Assembly: GCF_050563545.1 (NCBI RefSeq) | Contig: NZ_JBNXUM010000002.1 | Location: forward strand, 1-64,000 | Length of the DNA: 64,000 bases | Origin: Falsiroseomonas sp050563545 | Lineage (GTDB): Bacteria; Pseudomonadota; Alphaproteobacteria; Acetobacterales; Acetobacteraceae | Direction of reading: 5' to 3' | In this document: positions 43,203-51,536 of the stretch, piece after piece | Position numbering within the stretch: position 1 is the first letter of the stretch | Layout: each line of letters begins with the position of its first letter | Program-made: the position numbers and the translations under genes | The notes under the pieces: generated by a model | Databases searched by the model: none | What the model was told of the DNA's origin: nothing | The model's input: only the letters and a program-made list of their open reading frames with translations

Positions 43203-44123
43203 TCACGCTGCGGTTAGTCTATCTTTGCCTCTCTCTCGGGTGGCTTCCGCCGCCACGCCGGCGAGCTCCTTCTGGAAATCGGTCCGGATTCCGCGCCGGC
43301 CAGAGCCTCGGCGTTGCGCCAGGACGAGAGCGACGGTCGCCGCGGGCCGAAGCGGCAGGGTGGCGATACAGTCACCGGCACGAGAGGCGACCGCCCAGGG
43401 CAGGATCGCCACGCCCACGCCCGCGGCGACGAGGTCCAGCAGCATCATCGTGTCGCTGGTTTCCAGCGCGCGCTTCGGGACGAACCCCGCCGCCCGGCAG
43501 AGAGCGTCGATCGCCAACTGCAAGCCGCATCCCTCGTGCTGCGTGGCGATGACGAAGCGTTCCGTCGCCAGCGCATTCACCGCAGCCAGCTCCCCGCGTG
43601 CCAAGGGGTGATCGGTCGACGTGGCCAGCACGAGCGGCTCCCGCCAGACCTCGGACAGCAGCAGCGCGGGATCCTTCAACGGCGCAACCACGAGGCCGAC
43701 ATCGATCTCCTCCGCTTTCAGCGCGCGCACCTGGGCGGTGGTGGACATCTCCCGCAGCGTGATCGATGCGTCGGGGTGCCTCGCGCGCAGGCGGAGCAGC
43801 GCCCGTGGCAGGACCGCATGCGCCGAGGATCCTTCGAAGCCGATCCGCAGGCTGACCGGCGCCGGCCCGGTGCTGCGCACGGCCGCCACCGTCCGCGCCC
43901 CCTGTGCGACGAGCACCGTGGCCTCGCGCCGGAAGGTTTCGCCCGCCGGCGTGACGGCAACGCCGCGCGGGCCGCGGGTGAAAAGCGCGACGCCCAGCTC
44001 CGCCTCCAGCGCTGCAATCGCGCGGCTCAGAGGCGGCTGCGAGATGCCGAGCAGTTCCGCCGCCCGCCGGAAGGAGAGCGTCTCCGCCACCGCCAGGGCG
44101 TAACGCGCCTGCCACAGTTCCAT
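43203..44123 (-). CDS. LysR-family transcriptional regulator
   Basis: A 306-residue LysR regulator. The N-terminal winged helix is TLSFRRAAELLGISQPPLSR (about 16-35) followed by AIAALEAELGVALFTRG. The C-terminal effector domain has the usual two lobes (LRIGFEGSSAHAVLPRALLR; VAAGVGVAILPWAVA). ATG at 44123 has AGGAAGC upstream. It is divergent, by 115 bases, from the isochorismatase operon and is the likely regulator of that operon; the effector is unknown. Confidence 0.92.
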   Translation of the reverse strand: MELWQARYALAVAETLSFRRAAELLGISQPPLSRAIAALEAELGVALFTRGPRGVAVTPAGETFRREATVLVAQGARTVAAVRSTGPAPVSLRIGFEGSSAHAVLPRALLRLRARHPDASITLREMSTTAQVRALKAEEIDVGLVVAPLKDPALLLSEVWREPLVLATSTDHPLARGELAAVNALATERFVIATQHEGCGLQLAIDALCRAAGFVPKRALETSDTMMLLDLVAAGVGVAILPWAVASRAGDCIATLPLRPAATVALVLAQRRGSGRRGIRTDFQKELAGVAAEATRERGKDRLTAA

Positions 44124-44238
44124 GATGCTTCCTGGGTATCGGTCGCTGCCCAAACGATATTGGACGCGTATCGCGTCTGCACTCTACATCGATCGCGGTG
44201 CCGTGGCACGCCCCGCGGCCAGCACGAGGAGAGACCCG
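44124..44238. promoter_or_regulatory. Divergent LysR / isochorismatase promoter region
   Basis: This 115-base gap is less GC-rich than its neighbours and has an inverted repeat GATA-ttggacgcg-TATC at 44156-44172, with another TATC at 44137-44140. Such A/T-tipped repeats are usual LysR targets, so this is the likely operator shared by both directions. Confidence 0.45.
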
Positions 44239-44892
44239 ATGCCCACCGCCGTCGCCAGGCCCGGCGCCACGCTGCTGTCGCCCGCCGACCATACCCTCAT
44301 CCTGATCGACCACCAGTCGCAGATGGCCTTCGCGACCAAGTCCATCGACGCGGTGCTGCTCCGGAACAACGCTGCGCTGGTCGCCAAGGCCGCGGCCGAG
44401 TTCAAGGTCTCCACCATCCTGACCACCGTGGCGGAGAAGAGCTTCTCCGGCCCGATCTTCACCGAGATCAAGGACGCTTTCCCCGGCGCCGACGCGATCG
44501 ACCGCACCACGATGAACACCTGGGAGGATCCGCGCATCGCGGAGCGCGTGAACGCGATCGGCAAGGGCCAGATCGTCTTCGCGGGCCTCTGGACCAGCGT
44601 CTGCATCGTCGGCCCGGTGCTGTCGGCGCTCGACCAGGGTTTCGAGGCCTATGTGATCGCGGATGCCTGCGGCGACGTGACGGACGAGGCGCATGAGCGC
44701 GCGATGCAGCGCATGATCCAGGCCGGTGCGCGCCCGATGACGAGCCTTCAGTACCTGCTCGAGTTGCAGCGCGACTGGGCGCGGGGCGAGACCTACAACC
44801 AGACCGTCGCGACCTCGATCGCGCATGGCGGCGGCTACGGGCTCGGCCTGATCTACGCCAAGACCATGTTCGGCGGCGGCGAAGGGCACTGA
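44239..44892 (+). CDS. Isochorismatase-family cysteine hydrolase (YcaC-like)
   Basis: A 217-residue cytosolic hydrolase with D24 (LILIDHQSQM) and the nucleophile C122 (GLWTSVCIVGPVLSAL), plus the YcaC-type phrase TTMNTWEDPRI. The C-terminal 45 residues (ETYNQTVATSIAHGGGYGLG) are longer than the minimal fold and match the YcaC subgroup. A strong GAGGAGAG site precedes the ATG. It is the first gene of an operon with a second isochorismatase-fold enzyme, XapX, an amidohydrolase, DoxX and DUF1275. The substrate is unknown. Confidence 0.9.
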   Translation: MPTAVARPGATLLSPADHTLILIDHQSQMAFATKSIDAVLLRNNAALVAKAAAEFKVSTILTTVAEKSFSGPIFTEIKDAFPGADAIDRTTMNTWEDPRIAERVNAIGKGQIVFAGLWTSVCIVGPVLSALDQGFEAYVIADACGDVTDEAHERAMQRMIQAGARPMTSLQYLLELQRDWARGETYNQTVATSIAHGGGYGLGLIYAKTMFGGGEGH

Positions 44893-44895
44893 GCG

Positions 44896-45492
44896 GTGAA
44901 GGCGCTGTTCACGCCCGCCGATGCGGCGATGCTGCTGATCGACCACCAGGTCGGCACGGTGAAGCTCGCCGTCAGCACGCCTCACGACGAGATCGTCAGG
45001 AACACGCGGGCGCTGGCCCGCACGGCGGTGGAGACCGGTATGCCGCTGGTCCTCACCTCGAGCCAGGAGGACCGATTCCAGGGCCGGCTCTTCGCCGACC
45101 TCGAGGAGATCGCGCCCGACGCCTACGCGGCGCGCGTCAAGCGCCCCGGCGTCGTGGATTGCTGGACCTACGCGCCCTTCCGCGACGCGGTCCTCGCGAC
45201 GGGGAGGAAGAAGCTGATCATGGCCGGGCTCACCAACGACGTCTGCATCGTCTATCCCGCGATCAGCGCGACGGAGGACGGCTTCGCCGTGCAGGTCGTG
45301 GTGGATGCCGGCGGCTCGCCGACCAGCGCCGCCGACGCCGCGGCGGTCGAACGCATGCGAAGCCACGGCGTCACGATCACCTCGACCAACCAGGTGATGG
45401 CGGAGCTCGCGACGGACTGGGCGAGCCCGACCGGCGCGGCGATCCAGCGCATCATGTACGAGGAGGTGCTGAAGCGCCTGGTCGAGGGCTGA
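44896..45492 (+). CDS. Isochorismatase-family cysteine hydrolase, second copy
   Basis: A 198-residue protein from GTG 44896 with D16 (AMLLIDHQVGT) and C117 (MAGLTNDVCIVYPAIS). It is similar in fold to the preceding gene but only distantly alike in sequence, so the pair is not a recent duplication. It starts three bases after the first gene ends. The two could form a hetero-oligomer or act in sequence on one compound. Confidence 0.9.
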   Translation: MKALFTPADAAMLLIDHQVGTVKLAVSTPHDEIVRNTRALARTAVETGMPLVLTSSQEDRFQGRLFADLEEIAPDAYAARVKRPGVVDCWTYAPFRDAVLATGRKKLIMAGLTNDVCIVYPAISATEDGFAVQVVVDAGGSPTSAADAAAVERMRSHGVTITSTNQVMAELATDWASPTGAAIQRIMYEEVLKRLVEG

Positions 45493-45508
45493 GGCGGTGG
45501 AGGCCGGC

Positions 45509-45781
45509 ATGAAGGCCTATCTCCTCGCCGTCGCCGTCGGGCTGCTGGTCGGCGCGATCTACGGCCTGCTCAACGTGCGCTCGCCGGCGCCCCCGGTGAT
45601 TGCGCTGCTCGGGCTGCTCGGCATGCTGGCCGGCGAGCAGCTCGTCCCCGTCGTGCGCCGCCTGCTGGCCGGAGAGGGCATCGCCGTCTCCGCCGTGCGG
45701 GCGGAGTGCGCGAAGCACATGTTCGCGCAGCTGCCCTCGCACCAGGCGGCGCGTGACGCCGCAAACGAACCGCGCGCATGA
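45509..45781 (+). CDS. XapX-domain small membrane protein
   Basis: A 90-residue protein: two hydrophobic helices in AYLLAVAVGLLVGAIYGLLN and PVIALLGLLGMLAGEQLVPV around the family phrase VRSPAPPVIALLGLLGM, typical of XapX (DUF1427). The C-terminal 35 residues are a soluble tail. ATG at 45509 has GGAGG at good distance; GTG 45497 is the alternative. The stop overlaps the start of the amidohydrolase gene. The function is unknown, although it is usually found with isochorismatase-like and amidohydrolase genes. Confidence 0.85.
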   Translation: MKAYLLAVAVGLLVGAIYGLLNVRSPAPPVIALLGLLGMLAGEQLVPVVRRLLAGEGIAVSAVRAECAKHMFAQLPSHQAARDAANEPRA

Positions 45782-47715
45782 TCGCGCCCACGCGCCGCCA
45801 GGCGGCTGCCGCGCTCGGCGCCGCCGCCCTCTCCTCATTCACGGGAGCCCCCGCGATGGCGCAGAGCGCGCCCGACATCATCCTGACCAACGGCCGCTTC
45901 ACCACGCTCGATCGCGGCAACCCGGACCCGGAGGCGGTGGCGATCACCGCCGGACGTTTCTCCGCCGTCGGGCCGGCGCGGGAGATCATGCCGACGGCCG
46001 GGCCGACCACGCAGGTGATCGACCTGTGCGGCCGGCGCGCCATCCCCGGGCTGATCGACAGCCACATGCACATCATCCGCGGCGGACTGAACTACAACAT
46101 GGAGCTGCGCTGGGACGGCGTGCGCAGCCTGGCCGACGCGATGGCGATGCTGCGCCGCCAGGCGCAGGTCACGCCGCCGCCGCAATGGGTGCGCGTCGTC
46201 GGCGGCTTCACCGAGCACCAGTTCGCCGAGAAGCGCCTGCCCACCATCGAGGAGCTGAACGCGGCCGCGCCGGACACGCCGGTGTTCATCCTCCACCTCT
46301 ACGACCGCGCCCTGCTGAACGCCGCGGCGCTGCGCGCCGTGGGCTACACCAGGAACACGCCGAACCCGCCTGGCGGCGAGATCGTGCGTGACGCCTCGGG
46401 CAATCCCATTGGGCTGCTGCTGGCCAAGCCGAACGCGCTGATCCTCTACGCCACCCTTGCGCGCGGCCCGAAGCTGCCGGAGGAGCAGCAGCTCAATTCC
46501 ACGCGCCACTTCATGCGGGAGATGAACCGCCTCGGCGTCACCGGCGTCATCGACGCGGGCGGCGGCTTCCAGGCCTACCCCGACGACTACGAGATTATCC
46601 GCAAGCTGCACGCGGATGGCGAGCTGACGCTGCGCATCGCCTACAACCTCTTCACCCAGAAGGCCGGCGAGGAGCTGGAGGATTTCACCCGCTGGGGCCG
46701 CCTGGTCCGGCCCGGCGAGGGCGACGACACCTACCGCCACAACGGCGCCGGCGAGATGCTCGTCTTCTCCGCCGCCGACTTCGAGGATTTCCGCGAGCCG
46801 CGGCCGGAGATGCCGCCGGCCATGGAAGGACAGCTCGAGGCCGTCGTGACCCGGCTGGTCGAGAACCGGTGGCCCTGGCGGCTGCACGCGACCTATGACG
46901 AGACGATCTCGCGCGCGCTGGATGTCTTCGAGAAGGTGAACGGCGCGAAACCCTTCGGCGGGCTGCACTGGATGTTCGACCACTGCGAGACCATCAGCGA
47001 CCGCAACATCGATCGCATTGCGGCACTCGGCGGCGGCATCGCCGTGCAGCACCGCATGGCCTACCAGGGCGAATACTTCGTGGAGCGCTACGGCGCGGCC
47101 GCGGCGGAGCGCACCCCGCCGATCCGCCGCATGCTGGAGGCCGGCGTGCCCGTCGGCGCCGGCACGGATGCGACCCGCGTCGCGAGCTACAACCCCTGGG
47201 TCAGCCTGTCCTGGCTCGTCACCGGCCGCACCCTCGGCGGGCTCCGCCTCTACCCCGAGCGCAACAGGCTCGACCGCGAGCAGGCGCTGCGGCTCTGGAC
47301 GGAAGCCAACACCTGGTTCTCCACCGAGCAGGGCAAGAAGGGCCAGATCGTGGTCGGGCAGCTCGCCGACCTTGCCGTCCTCTCGGCCGACTACTTCAGC
47401 GTGCCGGAGGACGCGATCCAGGACATCGAGAGCGTGCTGACGCTGCTCGGCGGCAAGCCCGTCTTCGGCGCGGGCGACTTCGCCGGGCTCGCCCCGCCGC
47501 CGCCGCCGGTGCTGCCCGAATGGTCGCCGGTGCGCAGCTTCGGCGGCTACCAGAGGCGGGCGGAGGCGGTGGACCCCGCGCGCTTCGCGGCCGACTGCGG
47601 CTGCGGCACCGCCTGCGGCGTGCACGGCCATGCGCATGCCTGGGCACGCGGCGCGCCGGTGCGCGAACAGGGTGCCTTCTGGGGCGCGCTCGGCTGCGCC
47701 TGCTGGGCCGTCTGA
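45778..47715 (+). CDS. YtcJ-type amidohydrolase, exported
   Basis: A 645-residue metal-dependent amidohydrolase with a Tat-like leader (TRRQAAAALGAAALSS, cleavage after APAMA). The metal motif is GLIDSHMHIIRG, and further ligands lie in LHATYDET, FDHCETISD and GAGTDATRV. The C-terminal regulatory strands include GQLADLAVLSADYFSV. The last 45 residues are unusual, a Cys/His-rich tail (CGCGTACGVHGHAHAW, then GALGCACWAV) that could bind extra metal. It follows XapX with a 4-base overlap and is followed directly by DoxX. The substrate is unknown. Confidence 0.9.
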   Translation: MIAPTRRQAAAALGAAALSSFTGAPAMAQSAPDIILTNGRFTTLDRGNPDPEAVAITAGRFSAVGPAREIMPTAGPTTQVIDLCGRRAIPGLIDSHMHIIRGGLNYNMELRWDGVRSLADAMAMLRRQAQVTPPPQWVRVVGGFTEHQFAEKRLPTIEELNAAAPDTPVFILHLYDRALLNAAALRAVGYTRNTPNPPGGEIVRDASGNPIGLLLAKPNALILYATLARGPKLPEEQQLNSTRHFMREMNRLGVTGVIDAGGGFQAYPDDYEIIRKLHADGELTLRIAYNLFTQKAGEELEDFTRWGRLVRPGEGDDTYRHNGAGEMLVFSAADFEDFREPRPEMPPAMEGQLEAVVTRLVENRWPWRLHATYDETISRALDVFEKVNGAKPFGGLHWMFDHCETISDRNIDRIAALGGGIAVQHRMAYQGEYFVERYGAAAAERTPPIRRMLEAGVPVGAGTDATRVASYNPWVSLSWLVTGRTLGGLRLYPERNRLDREQALRLWTEANTWFSTEQGKKGQIVVGQLADLAVLSADYFSVPEDAIQDIESVLTLLGGKPVFGAGDFAGLAPPPPPVLPEWSPVRSFGGYQRRAEAVDPARFAADCGCGTACGVHGHAHAWARGAPVREQGAFWGALGCACWAV

Positions 47716-48119
47716 TGCGCCGCATCGCCGAGAGCCGGATCCTCGGCTGGCTCGCGCTGCTCTGCCTCTGCGCGGCCTATATCCAGGGCGGGCTCAACAA
47801 GCTGCTGGACTTCCCCGGCGCGATCGCGGAGGCCGCGCATTTCGGCCTGCCCGTCCCGCCGGTGACCGCGGCGCTGACGATCGCGGTCGAGCTCGGCGCC
47901 TCCGCCCTCATCCTCTCGGGGCGGCTGCGCTGGGCGGGCGCGCTGGCGCTGGCGCTGGCGGCCTTCACCCTCGCCGCCACCTTCGTCGCCAACCGCTTCT
48001 GGGTGCTGCCGCCGGGCATGGAGCGCTTCATGACCGCGAATGCGTTCTTCGAGCATCTGGGCCTGGTTGGCGGCTTCCTGCTCGTCGCGCGGCTCTTCCT
48101 GCGGCGAACGGAGCCGTGA
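47715..48119 (+). CDS. DoxX-family membrane protein
   Basis: A 134-residue four-helix membrane protein with the DoxX pattern: AAYIQGGLNKLLDFPGAIAE after helix 1, then ALTIAVELGASALILSGR and a final helix before a short Arg tail. The family is often quinone- or thiosulfate-linked. The start shares a base with the amidohydrolase stop, and the end overlaps the DUF1275 gene, so all are one operon. Confidence 0.85.
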   Translation: MRRIAESRILGWLALLCLCAAYIQGGLNKLLDFPGAIAEAAHFGLPVPPVTAALTIAVELGASALILSGRLRWAGALALALAAFTLAATFVANRFWVLPPGMERFMTANAFFEHLGLVGGFLLVARLFLRRTEP

Positions 48120-48799
48120 GCGGCGCGGCGCCGCCGCGGCTGGATGCCCTGCCTGGGGCGATGCTGTCCTTCGCGGCGGGCTTCGTGGACGTGGTGGGCT
48201 TCGTCGCGCTGCAGGGCCTGTTCACGGCGCATGTCACGGGCAACTTCGTGCTGATCGGTGCCGAGGCGGCCGGCCTTTCGGCCGGCGGCGTCGTCGGCAA
48301 GCTGCTGGCGCTGCCGGTCTTCGCGGCCGCCGTCGCCTGCACGCGCCTGATGCTGCGCGGGCGCGCGTCCGGCAGCCTGCGGCACCTGCTTGTCGCGGAG
48401 ATCGCCTTCCTCGTGCTGTTCCTCCTCCTCGGCCTACTGGCCAGCCCGGTGCGCGACGCCGATGCGCCGCTTGCGATCCTGGCCGGCATGGCCGGGGTCG
48501 TCGCCATGGGCATCCAGAACGCCGGCGCCCGCATCCTGATGCCGACCGCTCCGCCGACGACCATCATGACAGGCAACACGACACAGGTGGTGATCGACCT
48601 CACGGACCTGCCCGGCGCGTCCGCCGATGCGCAAGCCGCGGCCGGCGCCCGGCTGCGCCGGATGCTGCCGGCGGTCGGCAGCTTCGCGGCCGGGGCGATC
48701 CTCGGTGCGCTCGGCTATGCGGCGCTCGGGTTCTGGGCGCTGCTGATTCCGGTCATGGCCTTGGCGGCCTTGGTGATGCGAGCGGCGCGGGCAGGCTGA
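48116..48799 (+). CDS. DUF1275 (YoaK-like) membrane protein
   Basis: A 227-residue protein with six hydrophobic helices and the DUF1275 signatures AAGFVDVVGFVALQGLFTAHVTGN and MGIQNAGARILMPTAPPTTI-MTGN (the paired TGN motifs). GTG at 48116 overlaps the doxX stop by four bases. It may be a transporter; the substrate is unknown. It is probably the last gene of the LysR-controlled operon. Confidence 0.85.
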   Translation: MSGAAPPRLDALPGAMLSFAAGFVDVVGFVALQGLFTAHVTGNFVLIGAEAAGLSAGGVVGKLLALPVFAAAVACTRLMLRGRASGSLRHLLVAEIAFLVLFLLLGLLASPVRDADAPLAILAGMAGVVAMGIQNAGARILMPTAPPTTIMTGNTTQVVIDLTDLPGASADAQAAAGARLRRMLPAVGSFAAGAILGALGYAALGFWALLIPVMALAALVMRAARAG

Positions 48800-49093
48800 C
48801 CGGTACGACGTCACCGGCCCTGCAGAGGGCGACAACACATCCACGCGTGCTGAGCATCGGCTTTGGGTGCGGAAAGCGGTCGTCGCCGCTCACCCGGCCA
48901 TGAATGATCACGGCTCGCCAGTGTCGTACCGAACCTCGGGCGCGTCTTGCAATCGATGTGTACCCCAAGCCTCCCGCAATCGGCCGCATAGACAGAGATG
49001 CACGGGATTTGCCACGGGAAGCCGCGTCTGGCGCGATGCCAGCGCCGTCGTCCGTGACTCACCATCTGGCGGAAGTATGCTTTCATCCGCGGC
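48800..49093. other. Intergenic stretch without a gene
   Basis: About 290 bases between the isochorismatase operon and the next module. No coding frame, tRNA or clear terminator is visible; it is somewhat less GC-rich than its surroundings and presumably carries the promoter of the gene at 49094. Confidence 0.5.
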
Positions 49094-50272
49094 ATGGTTG
49101 AAAGGACCCCGGTCCGCAGCCGGATCGTCCTGTTCGTTCCAGGCTTCGAGCCACTGCCGACCGTCGCGCAGCGCGACCGGTTCGCCCGGACGCTTGCCCG
49201 CACGGCCGGGCTCTGGTCGCTGGAGGCCGCGGTCGGGCCGCTTGCGCCGGGTGGGGCCGATACCATGCCGTCCTTCGCGGCAAGCGCGCGGGGTGCGGAC
49301 TGGCGCTGCGCGGCGGAGATCCGCCTGCTGGCCTGGGATGACCTGATCGCGGGAGAACTCGCACGCGGCTGGCCTGCCCTCGTCAGGCGAGGCGGCGCGG
49401 CGGTCGCGGCGGTGCTGCTGGATGGGACCGTCGCGCGCTACGCCGCTGCACATTGGCGCTACGCTCTCTTCGCGCTCGCGGCCTTGCTGCCGTTCCTAGG
49501 CATCGCCGCCGCGCTGCTGTTCGCGGGATTCGGTGTGGGTGCAGGGGCTCCCTGGTCGCTGCTGCCCGCCACGCTGTCGCTTCTGCTCGCGGCGCTTGCT
49601 GCATGGCGGCTGTCGTTTCCGGTGTTGCTCGCGGATTGGGCGCTGGCCCGCGACCTCGCCGGCGGCTGCGACCCCGCGCAGCAGGCTCGCATCGCGTGCT
49701 TCGCGCGCGCCATCCTCGCCACCCGCGGCGAGGCGGTGGACGAAGTGCTGCTGGCCGGCCACAGCCTCGGCAGCGTCTTCGCTGTCCAGGCGCTGGCACA
49801 GGCGCTGCGGCACGATCCGGGCTTGCTGCGGCGGATGCCGCGGCTGGTGCTGGTGGGGCTCGGCTCCTCGGTGCTGAAGGTGGCGCTGATGCGCGGTGCC
49901 ACGGCGCTGCGGGCGGATCTGGCGCTGCTCGCGCGCAGCGAGGGCTTCGACTGGATCGAGTTCGCCTCCCGTCGGGACGTGCTGTCCTTCGAGCGAACAG
50001 GGCCGCTTGGCCCGCTGGGCATCACGGGGCGAGGGCCGGTCCTGGAAAGCGTGCATCCCCGCGACATGCTGGATGACGCGACCTGGCGGCGCACACGCTG
50101 GCGCTTCCTGCGGATCCACCGGCAATACGTCATGGGCAACGGGCGGCGGTACTTCTGGGATTTCGGGCTGGCCGTCTGCGGGCCGCTGCCGGTCGGCGTG
50201 GTCTGGCCGGACCGCGGGCTCGGGCCCAGCGGGGCGCTCGGCGCCGCGGCGATCGCGAAGGCGGCCGCGTGA
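49094..50272 (+). CDS. Membrane-anchored alpha/beta-hydrolase-like protein
   Basis: A 392-residue protein. Residues 8-18 (SRIVLFVPGFEP) look like the first strand and oxyanion turn of an alpha/beta hydrolase. Two membrane helices follow (about 117-140 and 152-172). The nucleophile elbow is AGHSLGSVFAVQALAQAL (about 222-227), and a late His is in SVHPRDMLDD. The fold interrupted by two transmembrane helices is uncommon. It probably faces the cytosol or inner membrane as a lipid or ester hydrolase; the substrate is unknown. It is coupled to the next gene by a GTGA overlap. Confidence 0.7.
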   Translation: MVERTPVRSRIVLFVPGFEPLPTVAQRDRFARTLARTAGLWSLEAAVGPLAPGGADTMPSFAASARGADWRCAAEIRLLAWDDLIAGELARGWPALVRRGGAAVAAVLLDGTVARYAAAHWRYALFALAALLPFLGIAAALLFAGFGVGAGAPWSLLPATLSLLLAALAAWRLSFPVLLADWALARDLAGGCDPAQQARIACFARAILATRGEAVDEVLLAGHSLGSVFAVQALAQALRHDPGLLRRMPRLVLVGLGSSVLKVALMRGATALRADLALLARSEGFDWIEFASRRDVLSFERTGPLGPLGITGRGPVLESVHPRDMLDDATWRRTRWRFLRIHRQYVMGNGRRYFWDFGLAVCGPLPVGVVWPDRGLGPSGALGAAAIAKAAA

Positions 50273-50853
50273 CGCCGCTCGTCGCCAAGCTCCTGCACCT
50301 CGGCTGCATGGTGGGCTGGTGGATCATCCGCCGACCCTTCGCGCGCAAGACGCGGCGCATCGCGCTGGCGCGCAACGCCCGCGACGCCCGCGAATGGGCC
50401 TTGCTGTCGATCTCCACGACCGGACTCGGGCTGATCCCCTTGTCCTACGTGCTGACGGGTTTTCCGGCCTTCGCCAATCAGGCCTTCTCGCCGGTGCGGG
50501 CCTGGGTGGGGGCGGTGGTGTTCGCAGCCGCGCTGGCCCTGTTCCAGGTGACGCACAAGACGCTCGGCCGCAACTGGTCGGTCACGCTCGTCGTGCGCGA
50601 GGGGCACGCGCTTGTTACGCAGGGAGTCTATCGTTACCTCCGCCATCCCATGTACGCGGCGTTCTGGCTCTGGGCGGTGGCACAGGCGCTGCTGCTGCAG
50701 AACTGGGTGGCGGGACCGGCGGGGCTGATCGGCTTCGGCACGCTCTACGCCTTCCGCATCGGCCGCGAGGAGTCCCTGATGCGTGCGACCTTCGGGGCGG
50801 ATTGGGACGCCTATGCCGCGCGCACGTGGCGCGTGGTGCCCTTCCTTCATTAG
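50269..50853 (+). CDS. ICMT/PEMT-family membrane methyltransferase
   Basis: A 194-residue integral membrane protein from GTG 50269, with about four helices and the family signature GVYRYLRHPMYAAFWLW and a C-terminal REESLMRATFGADWDAYAAR, both typical of isoprenylcysteine carboxyl methyltransferase-like and phospholipid methyltransferase-like enzymes. Bacteria do not prenylate CAAX proteins, so a lipid or small hydrophobic acid is the likelier substrate. Its translational coupling to the membrane hydrolase suggests that the two act on the same lipid. Confidence 0.85.
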   Translation: MTPLVAKLLHLGCMVGWWIIRRPFARKTRRIALARNARDAREWALLSISTTGLGLIPLSYVLTGFPAFANQAFSPVRAWVGAVVFAAALALFQVTHKTLGRNWSVTLVVREGHALVTQGVYRYLRHPMYAAFWLWAVAQALLLQNWVAGPAGLIGFGTLYAFRIGREESLMRATFGADWDAYAARTWRVVPFLH

Positions 50854-50871
50854 GCCAGGAGGTGGCGGGCC

Positions 50872-51465
50872 ATGCGACGACGCGCCTTGGGCCCGGCTGC
50901 CGCGGCCCTGGCACTCGGGCTCGTGGGCTGTGCGGTGCCTGGACCGGACAGGAAGCAGCCCGGACGCGGCCATGTCGTGCTGCTGCGCGGGCTGGCCAAC
51001 GTCTTCTCGACCGGGATGGACCGGCTGGCGGCAAGGCTGGTCACAGCGGGGTACGGGGTCGAACTCGGCAACCATCTGGAGTGGTCGGATGCCGCCGCGC
51101 GGCTGATGGCGGCCGAGCGGAGCGGCGAATTGCAACGGCCGGTTGCGGCAGTTGGCCATTCGCTGGGCGCTGACGACGCAATCCGCCTGGCGGACGCGAC
51201 AGGCGAGGCAGGGCTGGCATTAGACCTGCTCGTCACCTTCGATCCGGTGTGGGTGCATGACGTGCGGCCGGGTCCGCGGCGGGTGCTGAACTTCTACCTG
51301 GCCTCAGGGGCGTGGGGCCATGCACTCGCCGCTACGCCGGGCTTTGCAGGGCAGATCGAGAATGTGGAAGTGGACGCGCTCGGCCTGACGCATTTCGATA
51401 TCGAGAAGGATGAGAGGCTGCACGCGGCGGTGCTGACGGCGCTGGGACAGGTGGAGAAGGCGTAG
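50872..51465 (+). CDS. Lipoprotein alpha/beta hydrolase (esterase-like)
   Basis: A 197-residue protein with a lipoprotein signal (AAAALALGLVGC; lipobox LVGC, Cys about 21). HVVLLRGLANVFSTGMDRLA is the first strand with oxyanion turn, and the elbow VGHSLGADDAIRLAD holds the putative nucleophile Ser. An Asp (TFDPVW) and a late His (LGLTHFDIEKD) complete a triad. It is smaller than most esterases. It is probably anchored in the outer or inner membrane facing the periplasm, 18 bases after the methyltransferase gene, so likely in one operon. Confidence 0.8.
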   Translation: MRRRALGPAAAALALGLVGCAVPGPDRKQPGRGHVVLLRGLANVFSTGMDRLAARLVTAGYGVELGNHLEWSDAAARLMAAERSGELQRPVAAVGHSLGADDAIRLADATGEAGLALDLLVTFDPVWVHDVRPGPRRVLNFYLASGAWGHALAATPGFAGQIENVEVDALGLTHFDIEKDERLHAAVLTALGQVEKA

Positions 51466-51536
51466 GCGTCAGCGAGTTCCATAGCGCAGTTACGGCCTGG
51501 TCGGCGAAGACCCTGCGCGTGTCACGGCAAGCAACG

